In this document: positions 54,331 to 64,000 of the stretch, one piece after another
Numbering within the stretch: the first letter of the stretch is position 1
How the letters are laid out: every line of letters begins with the position of its first letter
From: Dromiciops gliroides
Lineage: Eukaryota > Chordata > Mammalia > Microbiotheria > Microbiotheriidae
NCBI RefSeq assembly: GCF_019393635.1
Contig: NC_057861.1
Location: 82,158,827 to 82,222,826 of the forward strand
DNA length: 64,000 bases
Direction of reading: 5' to 3'
Made by a program: the position numbers and the translations under genes
Notes under the pieces: generated by a model
Database searches by the model: none
What the model saw: the letters and a program-made list of their open reading frames with translations, nothing else
What the model was told of the DNA's origin: nothing

Positions 54331-55040
54331 CACATAACTGGATATCAATTTCCGGCTTTAAAGGTCTACCTTGATGCTTCTAGTTGTAGGGCCATCACCT
54401 GGGTTCTGGAAGGCTTTGGTAGCAGAATGTCCACTTTGGTAAGGTTACAAGGATGAACCTGTGATGTGCTTTGTGTTTGGCATTTATGGATTACTATAAG
54501 GAACGATGTCGATTTTTGCAGAGCTACCATCAACAGTGTTTGAAAGACTGTGGAGAACAAGGCAAATGTGCCCTCCTTCAAAAAGTGGAGGAGAATGGTA
54601 GCTGCAAACTGAAGGCCAGCAGACTTGACTTGATTCTGGGGAATGTCGTAGAATGGGTTATGAGAAAGACAGTTAATGAGTATATCGAAAAAGTTATCAC
54701 AAAAAATCAGCACAATTTCATTTGGAATTCAATAGGTCATGTGGACACTTTATTTTATTTTTTGAGTAGGTTACTAAGCTAGATGATTCATAATCTTCCA
54801 GTAATCAGCAATCAGGGACATGGTCTACATATATTTTACCTAGCTTTTATTATCTAGATTTTTTAAAAAAATTTTTTTGCTATTCTGAACTTGACATACA
54901 CCAATAAACATGTACGTTTCTGCATACTAAGAACAGAGGATTGCATACCTATCTAGCTTTTGAGAAAGTAGTTCATAATATTAATGTAGAAAAAGATGGA
55001 GAGATGTGACTAAAAACAAATGTAAAATCCAGTGGATTTA

Positions 55041-55226
55041 AAAAAAAAAACCTTTTTTAAGTTTTAGTTATTTATTTATTTATTTTGTAGGCAATGAGGG
55101 TTAAGTGAGTTGCCCAGGGTGATAGAGCTAGTAAGCGTCAAGTGTCTGATGCTGGATTTGAACTCAGGTCCTCCTGAATCCAGGGTCAGTGCTTTATCCT
55201 ACTGAGCCACCTGACTGCCCCCAATG
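55041..55226 (-). mobile_element. WSINE1-type SINE in CR1/L3
   Basis: A reversed copy. CAGTGGATTTA (55030-55040) and CAGTGAATTTA (55227-55237) form an imperfect duplication. Confidence 0.85.
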
Positions 55227-55794
55227 CAGTGAATTTAGAACTGATTGATTGGCCAGATTCCAGGGGTTGTCATTAATGGTTTCTCATTAGAGATTGTAAG
55301 GAGGTCTTAAGAGTGAGCGACCCAGGGCTCTCTGCTAAGCCCTGTGCTGTTTAACATTTTTTCAGCAACTTAAAAAAAGGCATAGGTAGTATGTTCATCA
55401 GATTTGTGTATGACAGAAAGCCAAGAAGAGAAGCTAATATATTGGCTGACAGCCAGGATCCAAAGGCAGTCTTGAGAGCATTGACGGCTGATAATTAATA
55501 TAATGTAATATAGTGGTGGTAAATATAAAATCTTGTACTTGGGTTCAAGAAATCACTTTCAACAATACAAGAATTAGATGGCTGTTTGTTTAGGGGAAAA
55601 AACAAAGAACTAGATCTCTGAGGCAGACTGCAAGCTTAATAGAAATCAGTAGAATGATGGGATAGCCCAAGAAACTGATGGGACCTTGGGTTGCATTACG
55701 AGCGGCCCAGCTTCCAGAAATGAGGTAGCCAAAGCTCTGCTAGACTGGCTGGTCAGATCCCTTCTGGAGTATTTTGTTCAACTCGGGACATTGC

Positions 55795-55937
55795 TTTTTT
55801 TTTTTTTTTGGTGAGGCAATTGGAGTTGAGTGACTCGCCCAGGGTCACACAGCTAGTACGTGTCAAGTATCTGAGGCTGGATTTGAACTCAGGTCTCCTG
55901 AACTCCAGAGCCGGTGCTCTATCCACTGCACCACCTA
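55795..55937 (-). mobile_element. WSINE1-type SINE in CR1/L3
   Basis: A reversed copy flanked by GGACATTGC at 55786-55794 and 55938-55946. Confidence 0.92.
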
Positions 55938-56340
55938 GGACATTGCATTTTTGATAGGACATTGATAAGCTGCAGGAGTATCCAGAGGAGGACCAGACTA
56001 GTGAAGTGTCTTAGGTCCAATTCTAAATGGAGATTATTTGAAGGAACTGGGGTTATTTGGGATTGGGGAAGACTCAAGGGGGACATGACCTCTGTCTTCA
56101 AATGTTTGAAAAACTGCAAAGAAAGAGGAATTAGGCTTGTTCTGTTCAGGCCGATCCCAGGGCAGTAGGCAGGAATTGCACAGCTTGAGGTAACATAAGG
56201 AAAACTTTCCTAATAATCAGAGCTGTCCAAAAGTGCATTGGGCTTTTCTGGGAAAGAGAGGGGCCCAAGCAAAGGCTGAATGACGACTTACCAAATATGT
56301 CGTAGAGGAAATTTCTTCTTGTGGTTTATGTTGGATTAGG

Positions 56341-56574
56341 TCCCTTTCCTACTCAAAAATCGCCACCAGGGGGCAGATTTTTTTTTTCAGGCTGAGCAAA
56401 TCATGAAGACTGTTGAGTTAGACTTGTAGGGTTGTACTGTATATTGGTGAAGGAAGATCTTGATAGAAATTGAGTGAGCCCGAGAGAAGGTACAAGTAAC
56501 TTGTTCAAGGTCACAAGAGTCCAGAAGGGGCCCCTATCCTCTTGACTCATAGTCCTTTATTGCCACTGAACAGT
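56341..56574. other. Unassigned with weak MIR
   Basis: AAGTAACTTGTTCAAGGTCA near 56495 is a reversed MIR piece. Confidence 0.35.
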
Positions 56575-57569
<995 letters not shown>

Positions 57570-58080
57570 GCAAGCCACTGTGCTAGATTCAGGGGATAGA
57601 AGAGAAAAACAAAACATTGTTCTCTACAAATTCATATTCTGTTGGAAGAACAAAACAAGCACACAGATGAGTTCATACAAAACATATACAGAATATTTTT
57701 GCAAAGGGATTTTTAAAAAAGACAGTTCTAACAACTGGGGAGATAAGGAAAAGCCCTTGTGGCACCTGGGCTGTGCTTTGGAGGAAGCCCGGGGTTCTCA
57801 GAGTGGGCAGCTCCCCCACTTGACACCATTGAACAAGCATTTATTATTCAGCATCTTTTGAGTGTCAGCACTGTGCTTGGAGCTGAGGGACAGAGGGACA
57901 CATATAAGGACATCCCCAGCCCTCCCGGAGATTGCTTATATTTTGCTTGGGCATTATAACACATACATGGATAGAGAATAAATGCAGTCATCTTGTGGGA
58001 AAGCACTAACAATTTGGGGATCAGAAAGACCCCCATGAAGTGGGTGGTACCTGACCTTAGCTTTGAAGAGAGATAAGTAG
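57570..58080 (-). mobile_element. L2 3' regions, antisense (two copies)
   Basis: 57570-57800 (GCCACTGTGCTAGATTCAGG) and 57830-58080 (AACAAGCATTTATTATTCAG, CAGCACTGTGCTTGGAGCTG) both start with the reversed L2 terminus. Confidence 0.7.
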
Positions 58081-58081
58081 T

Positions 58082-58282
58082 CTTAGGTAGCATAGCAGAT
58101 AGAATGACTGGCCTGGAGTCAATTAGACCTGAATTCAAATCCAGCCTCAGGCACTTACTAGCTATAGGGATATCACCTAACTCTTATCTGTAAAATGAGC
58201 TGGAGAAGGAAATGGTGTCTTTGCCATTTGGTGGGGTCAAAGAGAGTTGGGCACTACTGAAACAACTGAATAACAGCAAGAA
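58082..58282 (+). mobile_element. Mar1-type CORE-SINE
   Basis: TAGGTAGCATAGCAGATAGA, CAAATCCAGCCTCAGGCACT, AATGAGCTGGAGAAGGAAAT, ending GAAACAACTGAATAACAGC. It is shortened in the tail. Confidence 0.78.
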
Positions 58283-58769
58283 GTACTCTAAGAGTCAGAT
58301 GCTAAAGACAGCCAATTTTCCAGATGTGGAGATAGAGGAATATGGGAGAAGGAATGTCATTTATGGAAAATAATAGCAAGTGAGCAGTCTTGCCTGGAAT
58401 TTAGAGTGTTTGTGAATGAATGAATGAATGAATGAATGAATATTGATTAAGTGCTTACTTTTTTTTTTGTGTGTGTGTGTGAGGCAATTGGGGTTAAGTG
58501 ACTTGCCCAGGGTCACACAGCTAGTAAGTGTGTGTTAAGTGTCTGAGGCCGGATTTGAACTCAGGTACTCCTGACTCCAGGGCCGGTGCTCTATCCACTG
58601 CGCCACCTAGCTGCCCCGATTAAGTGCTTACTTAATGTAAGCCACTTACCCAATGTGCCAGCCACTGGGGCAGCAGAGGTATGACTTCTCCTCTTGACCC
58701 AATTTTTAGGACTGGAGGGAATGAGAGTAAGTGCTAGAGATACATTTCATGGAATGGCCAGGGACACAA
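58283..58769 (-). mobile_element. L2 antisense with (GAAT)n and a WSINE1
   Basis: Antisense L2 continues (AGCAAGTGAGCAGTCTTGCC). (GAAT)n lies at 58412-58440, then another reversed L2 terminus (TGATTAAGTGCTTACTT). Confidence 0.6.
58461..58617 (-). mobile_element. WSINE1-type CORE-SINE with 16-bp target duplication
   Basis: GATTAAGTGCTTACTT is at 58445-58460 and 58618-58633. It is well preserved. Confidence 0.96.
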
Positions 58770-58774
58770 GGCCT

Positions 58775-59389
58775 TCTGGGGGGCAAACTAGGTTTCCATG
58801 ATTAAAAGAAGGGAGAGTAAGAGGAATATGTCTCATTTGAAGGGCAGTTTGTTAGCACTAGGACATAGGATTCCAGAGGACACAATGGAAGGGGAGGGAA
58901 GAATGGGAGAGGGTCTTGGCAAGGTGGGGGGTGGTACTGAAGTGGATAGGGATGAGGAGATTGGGACCAGGAGCAGGGGAAGGGAGTAAGGGGGTTTTGG
59001 GCCAGGGTGTCTTTGACTCAGAATTACAGAGGAGGAGGAGGGAGAAGATAGAGTTTACTAAAATTTAATAGGAGGATAAAGTTTATTAAATGGGACAAAA
59101 GATTGCCATACCCTTCTCAGTAAGCAATGGGAGTTAACCCTGGGTTTCCCATTCCCCCACTTCTGATGTTGATTTGACTTCCTCCTTCTAAGATGGTAGG
59201 GGCCTCCAGTCCTAGGCTGGGTCATGGTGGCTTGGTGACAAGAGGCTTGAGATCTGGGTCTCTGGAGATTATTCAAGCCTGATGTGCCTGAGCCGATTCA
59301 TTCCCCTCTCTCACTTTGGAACCTGGGAACCACCTATGTGGTGGTTGGGAGATGGGAATGTTGTCTCCATGGGGAAAAAACAGCCAGCA
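58775..59389 (-). mobile_element. Probable solo LTR inserted in L2
   Basis: A 615-bp insert interrupts L2 exactly between GGGACACAAGGCCT and GGCCTGTTTGACTGG. GGCCT is repeated at 58770-58774 and 59390-59394 (5 bp, as for LTR elements). On the minus strand it starts TGCTGGCTG and carries CCCATTTAATAAACTT as a polyadenylation signal (about 59085), similar in text and position to the LTR at 14413-15233. The far end reads CCAGA rather than CA. No viral genes. Confidence 0.6.
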
Positions 59390-59394
59390 GGCCT

Positions 59395-59715
59395 GTTTGA
59401 CTGGAACAGAGAGTGTTTGAAGGAAAATAATGTGAAATAAGCCTGGCAAGGTAGGTGGGAAACTAGATTGTGTAGGCCCTTAAATGCCTAAGTTGAGGAT
59501 TTTTATTTTACCCAAGAGTTAGTTACTAGGGAACTCCTGAAGAGTTTTAGGTAGGGGTGATGTGGTCAGACCTGTGTTTCAGGAATATCAATTTGGGCAG
59601 TTGTGTGGAGGATGGATTGGAGAGGGAAAGACATTAGAAGCAGGAAAACTAATATGAAGGCTGTCACAGTAGTCCAGGCAGAGGTGATGAGGACATGAAC
59701 TAATGTAGGGGTGTA
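59395..59715 (-). mobile_element. L2 LINE, antisense, continuing
   Basis: GAAATAAGCCTGGCAAGGTA, GATGTGGTCAGACCTGTGTT, CACAGTAGTCCAGGCAGAGG and GATGAGGACATGAACTAATG follow the antisense L2 order. Confidence 0.75.
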
Positions 59716-60100
59716 TGAGGCCTGACCACACCTCTGCTCATTTTGTACCTTCCCTTGAACTCTCCTTTACTGTTTCTAAAACTTTCCCCATCCTTCAAAG
59801 TTTAGACCAGATCTCACCTCCAGGAAGCCTTCCTTGATCCCTCTCCACACACACTTATTTGCCCTCCTCTGAGCTCTTAAATTACTCATTATTTGTCCCA
59901 CACAATATTCCTGTCAGCTTTGTTCTTATCTTTTCTTTTTTTCCTTTCTTTCTTTCTTTTTTTTTTTTTAATTTTTGCAGGGCAATGAGAGTTAAGTGAC
60001 TTGCTCAGGGTCACACAGCTAGTGAGGGTCAAGTGTCAGATGTAGATTTGAACTCAGTTCCAGGGCCAGTGCTTTATCTACTGCGACACCTAGCGGTCCT
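59716..60100. mobile_element. L2 3' fragment (sense) and WSINE1 (antisense)
   Basis: Sense L2-like text at 59716-59935 (CCAGGAAGCCTTCCTTGATC), then a diverged reversed WSINE1 at 59945-60100 (GAGAGTTAAGTGACTTGCTC ... CGACACCTAGCGGTCCT). Confidence 0.7.
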
Positions 60101-60910
60101 AACCCAGTGGAAATGAAACCAGGTAGGGCAGCAGATGTAGAGTCCAGTTTCCTGCACTCTACAAAGGAAGGCACTGGGAGGAGTTTGGTACTCTGTCCTT
60201 CAGTGCTCTAAACAGGGAAGAGGAGGCTAAGACCTATGTCTTCTTCCTCTTCCCTCCTGAGCAGCTGAATGTAGGGTTTGGCGCATGGGACCCGAAGGTG
60301 CTTGGTCACCCTTCCGTCTATTCCTATTTATTGAATGTTGTTTCTATAGAGGGCCCTGCACTCTGGGTTGTGCTGAGACAGAGACGAATTAGATGTGGCC
60401 CTGGCCCTCAGGGAGCTTGTGATATAGTAGGGGAGGGAAGAGCAGGTGCTGTACTTTATTCATCTCTCTATCTTCCATGGTGCTAAGCACACAGTGGGGG
60501 CCAGGAAATGTTAATTGAATGAATGAAAAGACACACATGAAAAGATGTAACAATAGAAGAGTCAAATAGCAGTGCAAGAGAGCCGTGATAGAGATAAGAA
60601 CACAGGCTGTCACAGCTGGAAGGGGCCTGAGATCATAAACCGTCAGACTTGGAAGGGACCTTGAGAAGAGAGAATGTTTGTCAATTTGGGGCTCTTTTGA
60701 TTTGCCCTCTCCCTTCAGCCTCTGATCCAATTAGTTACTAGGTCTGGTCGATTCCATCTCCAAAAAATCTTTAGAGGCCACCGTGTTGTTTTTCTTCCTT
60801 ATGCAGAGATTCCCTGCCACCAGCGCAGCTGTTACCATAGCTTTTTACAGGTCTTCCTGCCTCCGATTTCTTCCCTCCTGCCCCCCTCCAGTCTGTAATT
60901 CTTAGTCTTG
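60101..60910. other. L2 3' ends in both orientations and unassigned sequence
   Basis: Antisense L2 end at 60318-60440 (CAGGGAGCTTGTGATATAG), sense end at about 60450-60530 (GGTGCTAAGCACACAGTGGG). The rest is unassigned. Confidence 0.45.
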
Positions 60911-61310
60911 CTGGAGGAATCTTTGCCATGCTCACCTCATTCCTCAAACACCTCCCTTGGCTCCCTTGTGTCTTTTTATTAAAGTTCATTCACGGTCCTC
61001 ACCGCAGCACCTTCTGCCTTTCCTGCCCTAACTTTAATTATTCCCCATGATCCACTCTGTTCCCCAACCGCACCCGCACCTTGGTCCTCGGCCACGTATA
61101 GTGCTTTCTCGCCTATTCGCAGTTACTGGGTTTCCCCATGCCTGGACCGCCCCTCCTCAACTTTGCCTATTGACTTTCTACCCAGCTTTGCGGAACCAAA
61201 ATGCCACCTCCTCCAGGAAGCATTCCCCAACCCTCCCATCATTAATAACTTTGCTGCGGGGAGTTCACATTACATTTTCTTTTGTACCCCTGTGATAGAT
61301 TTAAAGCAGC
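60911..61310 (+). mobile_element. L2 LINE 3' region, sense
   Basis: GGTTTCCCCATGCCTGGACC, CAAAATGCCACCTCCTCCAG and GAAGCATTCCCCAACC fit the sense L2 order. It is diverged. Confidence 0.55.
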
Positions 61311-61421
61311 AGCCTGACCTCCTGGATAATGGCCTTGAAGCCAGGAGCCCCTGGATGACTTTGAGCACATGACCTCATCCATCTTTCTAGGGTCTAGATC
61401 AAGGTGCTGATTCCTAGTGAT

Positions 61422-61838
61422 GAGGGAATTCCTCCCTGGGAGCTCCTATTGGCAGAAGGAGTACCTCACTGGGAATTCCTATTGGCAGATGAAATTCCTC
61501 TGGGACATTCTATTGGCAGATGGAGTTCCTGTGGGAGAGTCTAGAAGGAGTTCCTCTGAGACCTCCTATTGGTAGAAAGAATTCCTCTGAGACCTCCTAT
61601 TGGTAGAAAGAATTCTTCTGAGTCCTCCTATTGGTAGAAAGAATTCCTCTGAGACCTCTTATTGGTAGAGGAAATCCTTCTGGGAAATCCCATTGGCCGA
61701 GGGATTTCCTCTGGCAGCTCTTCTTGGTAGAGGGAGTTCCTATTGACAGAAGGAGTTCCTTACTGAGAACTTCTATTGGCAGAGGAAATTCCTCTGGGAG
61801 ATCCTATTGGTAGAGGGAATTCCTCTGGCAGCCCTCTG
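61422..61838. repeat. 31-bp minisatellite, about 12-13 units
   Basis: The clearest units are the three at about 61567-61660: each is 31 bp, starts CCTATTGGTAGAAAGAATTC and ends in TCTGAG.CCT. Outer units are diverged and one is deleted. Most carry ATTGG, the complement of a CCAAT box. The unit is not a multiple of three, so no repeat protein is implied. Confidence 0.93.
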
Positions 61839-62100
61839 TGCCAATAAAATCTCAGGTGGACACTCTCCTTTGTCTTACTTGGTGTATTCCTTCACTTGGC
61901 TGTAAGCTCTCTGAGAGTGTGGGCTGTGCTTTAGCCAGTTTTCCCAGCTCCTTTCCCCAGCACTGAGTGACGTGGTGTCCCGCGTCCTCCAGGCAGCCTG
62001 CAGTTAAGTCAGTGTGGGTTGTGTGGGCTGGCCACTGATGGGGACTCGAAACAGTGACGCTAGTAAGGGGGCTATTAATCTTGTACAGGGCTGTAGAGCT
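61839..62100. other. L2-like 3' end and unassigned sequence
   Basis: GCTGTAAGCTCTCTGAGAGT near 61900 is a weak sense L2-type end. The remainder is unassigned. Confidence 0.4.
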
Positions 62101-62104
62101 CCAA

Positions 62105-62240
62105 GTTTAAGAAAAGGTCAGCAGGAAGGGACCTCAGAGATGATTAACGTTTCATGCCCCCTTCTCATTTGGAAATAAGCAATAAATACATTGAGGCCCA
62201 GAGAGGGAAGCAGCTTGCCTAGTGGTTGGTGCCTTGGCAG
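62105..62240 (-). mobile_element. MIR SINE
   Basis: GGAAGGGACCTCAGAGATGA and GAGGCCCAGAGAGGGAAGCA are in reversed order. Confidence 0.6.
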
Positions 62241-62309
62241 TGCTGGCACTCCAACCCAGGGGTCCTGGCCCTCCTCCGTTGTTCTCTCCATCCCATATCA
62301 CACAGTTCA

Positions 62310-62590
62310 CACCGCATGTACAGAGATTACACTCTGGGCCTGAAGTTAGGAAAACCTGAACTCAAATCCCCCTCCATCCTCCGGAGTTCATATGAGCTTG
62401 TGTCCCTAGGCAAGTCACATAAAGCTCTGCCTCCGTTTCCAGATCTGCAAAATGGGAATCGTAACAGCTTCTGCCTCCCAGAGCAGTTATGAGGATCAAA
62501 TGAGATGATATTTGTAAAGGGTTTAGCACAGTGCTTGACACATAGCAGGTGTTATATCAGTGTTGTTATCGTTATTATTGTTGTTATTAT
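62310..62590 (+). mobile_element. MIR/Ther1-type SINE, long
   Basis: GAACTCAAATCCCCCTCC, CCTAGGCAAGTCACATAAAG, GCAGTTATGAGGATCAAATG and CTTGACACATAGCAGGTG, ending in a TTATTATTGTTG tail. Confidence 0.75.
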
Positions 62591-62599
62591 TTTAAATTG

Positions 62600-62800
62600 T
62601 AGAATTCCAGGGGAAAGAAAGGTTACTTTGGAGAATCCGGGAAGGGTTCCCGGAGGAAGTGGAATTTGAGTTGGGCCTTGAAATGTGAGAGTGGAGGCAG
62701 GCTTTCCAGGCAGAGAAGCTGACTGAGAACATGTCAAGGCCCACTGGAACATAAAGTTGTGGGACGGCAGATCCGGCTGGGAAGAAGTTTCGAGCTGTAC
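62600..62800 (-). mobile_element. L2 fragment, antisense
   Basis: TTGAGTTGGGCCTTGAAATG and CTTTCCAGGCAGAGAAGCTG fit antisense L2. Confidence 0.5.
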
Positions 62801-62824
62801 TGTAGTTGTGAACTTGGGAGGGGG

Positions 62825-63235
62825 AGGTCACACTGAGTTTGGAGTTGCAGGCCCTAAGCTTGAATCGAAGCTGTGCCTCTTATGCCGCCTGTCACCCTGG
62901 GCAGTCACGTCACCTTTTTGGGCCTCGGTTTGCCCATCTGTTAATGGATGGGTTAGACCAGATGACCTCAGTCTCTGAGCCTATGATTTCTGTAATCTTT
63001 TCAGCCCATAGTGTGGAGGCCTCTTGGTGTGCTGAATCAAATTTGTTAAGTGATCCTAGGATTTTTGAGCTGGAAGAGTTCTTAGAGATTTTCTCGTTAA
63101 GCCCCAGAAAATGATGCCCAGAGAGGGGAAAGAGATTTGCCCAAGGTCATACAGCCAGTGAGTAGAACATCAGAGATCCAAACCCAGGTCTTCTGACTCA
63201 GAATCCAGTTTTCTTCCATTAGACCACATGAAGGC
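62825..63235. mobile_element. Two MIR SINEs in opposite orientation
   Basis: Sense MIR at 62825-62995 (CACCCTGGGCAGTCACGTCA, CTCGGTTTGCCCATCTG), then reversed MIR at about 63055-63235 (GATTTGCCCAAGGTCATACA, AACCCAGGTCTTCTGACTCA). Confidence 0.65.
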
Positions 63236-63815
63236 AGCTCTCCTTCAGGCAACAGGGAACCATGGAATGCTAATGGGGGAGGCTGGGGGAACTAGATGAC
63301 AGCAATATTTATTTATGGAATGCAATGGATCTAATATCTGGGATGAGGAATGTCTCTGGGTTATGGAATCTTCTTGGGGCAGGAGTGTATGTGAAGAGAA
63401 GGGGCTGCTTATATTTGGTTTCTTGTTGGGGGACAGCATAGATAGGGGGATTCCAGCGGGTGGTGGGGCCTGGCTCCCTTTTGCACAGTGTGTTTCTTCT
63501 GCCTGCCATCTCTTTGTGAACTCTGGGTGTTGAATGGCCTCAATCTCTCAGTCCGCTAAGCAAATACAGACGCATTACATATTCCACTGAACAGCAAAAT
63601 TAAATTTCAAGTCAGCTTAGGAGCCTGGGCTTCAGGCTCTTCTCTCCCCTCCTCCCTCTCCCCAACCTGCCACAGGTCATGAATATTCATCGCCTTTCAC
63701 TTTCCTTGGCCTGGAAGGAGGGGAAAACTGGGGGGCTTCACTCCTTACTTGCTGCTTCGCTGTGTTGGTGCTCTTGTCTCTGGCCGTGGGATGGGCCGGG
63801 GGCAGAGTCTTAGAC
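63236..63815. other. Repeat-poor sequence with a 12-bp palindrome
   Basis: No repeat is recognised. ATGAATATTCAT at 63679-63690 is a perfect palindrome of the kind bound by POU-domain dimers, in an otherwise unique-looking stretch (63540-63710). This is a candidate regulatory element only. Confidence 0.35.
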
Positions 63816-63819
63816 GTGC

Positions 63820-63990
63820 TCCAGTAACCCCAGATGGCAGTTCAGAGCTATGGGTTCTTGCCCCTGCTCTCCCGGAGTCTCCAAGGGTGACCTTGGCCAA
63901 GTCACTTAATCTCTGGGCCCCAATTTCTTCAGCTGTGACCAGCGCAGAATTAGTTCTTCTGTGCCTTACCTCATAAGAATAGCATGCACT
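63820..63990 (+). mobile_element. MIR SINE
   Basis: GGTGACCTTGGCCAAGTCAC, TTAATCTCTGGGCCCC and a GTGCCTTACCTCATAAGAAT end are in sense order. Confidence 0.65.
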
Positions 63991-64000
63991 GAAAGGATCT

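Larger units (their letters stand above)
54460..56340 (+). mobile_element. CR1/L3 LINE, sense, split by two SINEs
   Basis: The plus strand at 54471-54782 encodes DLILGNVVEWVMRKTVNEYI and VITKNQHNFI, matching the CR1 SIPGKIMEKLI ... VIGNNQHGF block. After a SINE, 55230-55500 gives SAKPCAV...LKKGIGSMFIRFVYDRKPR-like text. The typical 3' end follows (GACATTGATAAGCTGCAGGA, AAGACTCAAGGGGGACATGA, TTCCTAATAATCAGAGCTG), split by a second SINE. No intact frame. Confidence 0.75.

Overview
The window looks like nuclear DNA from a marsupial, probably an Australian lineage, and is intergenic or deep intronic. The evidence is the repeat content. There are about 21 copies of a tRNA-derived CORE-SINE of the WSINE1 type and about seven Mar1-type CORE-SINEs with a Bov-B-like tail. 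Beneath them lies a dense layer of old MIR/Ther1, L2 and CR1/L3 sequence, with younger L1 insertions. The tail I associate with the American opossum SINE1 was not noticed. The species assignment is inference from remembered families, not a database match.

I found no protein-coding gene, exon, tRNA or functional RNA gene that I can support. All longer open frames I examined fall inside repeats, are low-complexity, or lack recognisable domains. The two structured RNAs are dead retrocopies: a U6 snRNA pseudogene (6828-6931, minus) with a 15-bp target duplication, and an essentially full-length 7SL (SRP) RNA pseudogene (25835-26317, minus) cut in two by a WSINE1.

Layout: 1-4.8 kb holds Mar1, L2 and MIR debris and an antisense L2 reverse transcriptase relic carrying a duplicated CA/GA microsatellite. 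4.8-14.4 kb holds CR1/L3, L2, the U6 copy and a double SINE insertion at one target. 14.4-15.2 kb is an LTR inserted in a MIR. 16.2-17.8 kb has Mar1 and a 5'-truncated L1. 18-26 kb is MIR/L2/L3 debris ending in the split 7SL copy. 27.0-27.4 kb is an LTR-like block. 28-36 kb is nested SINEs. 36.3-39.1 kb is a minus-strand L1 with recognisable reverse transcriptase motifs. 39.3-42 kb holds TG-rich, TA and TAGA repeats. 43.2-50.5 kb is a nested stack of antisense L2, CR1/L3, an L1-like element that keeps ORF1 and the 3' end but lacks ORF2 (half-L1 style), and a short hAT-type DNA transposon. 51.8-52.3 kb is a solo LTR in a MIR. 54.1-56.3 kb is a CR1/L3 split by SINEs. 56.6-59.7 kb is L2 with SINEs, a long CTTT tract and another LTR. 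61.4-61.8 kb is a 31-bp minisatellite carrying repeated ATTGG (inverted CCAAT) motifs.

There is no operon or pathway to describe. The biology visible is retrotransposition history: L1-type insertions with 9-17 bp duplications, LTR insertions with 5-bp duplications and a hAT-type insertion with an 8-bp duplication, many landing inside older repeats and so giving a relative chronology. Most element boundaries are read by eye and are approximate unless a target duplication is given.
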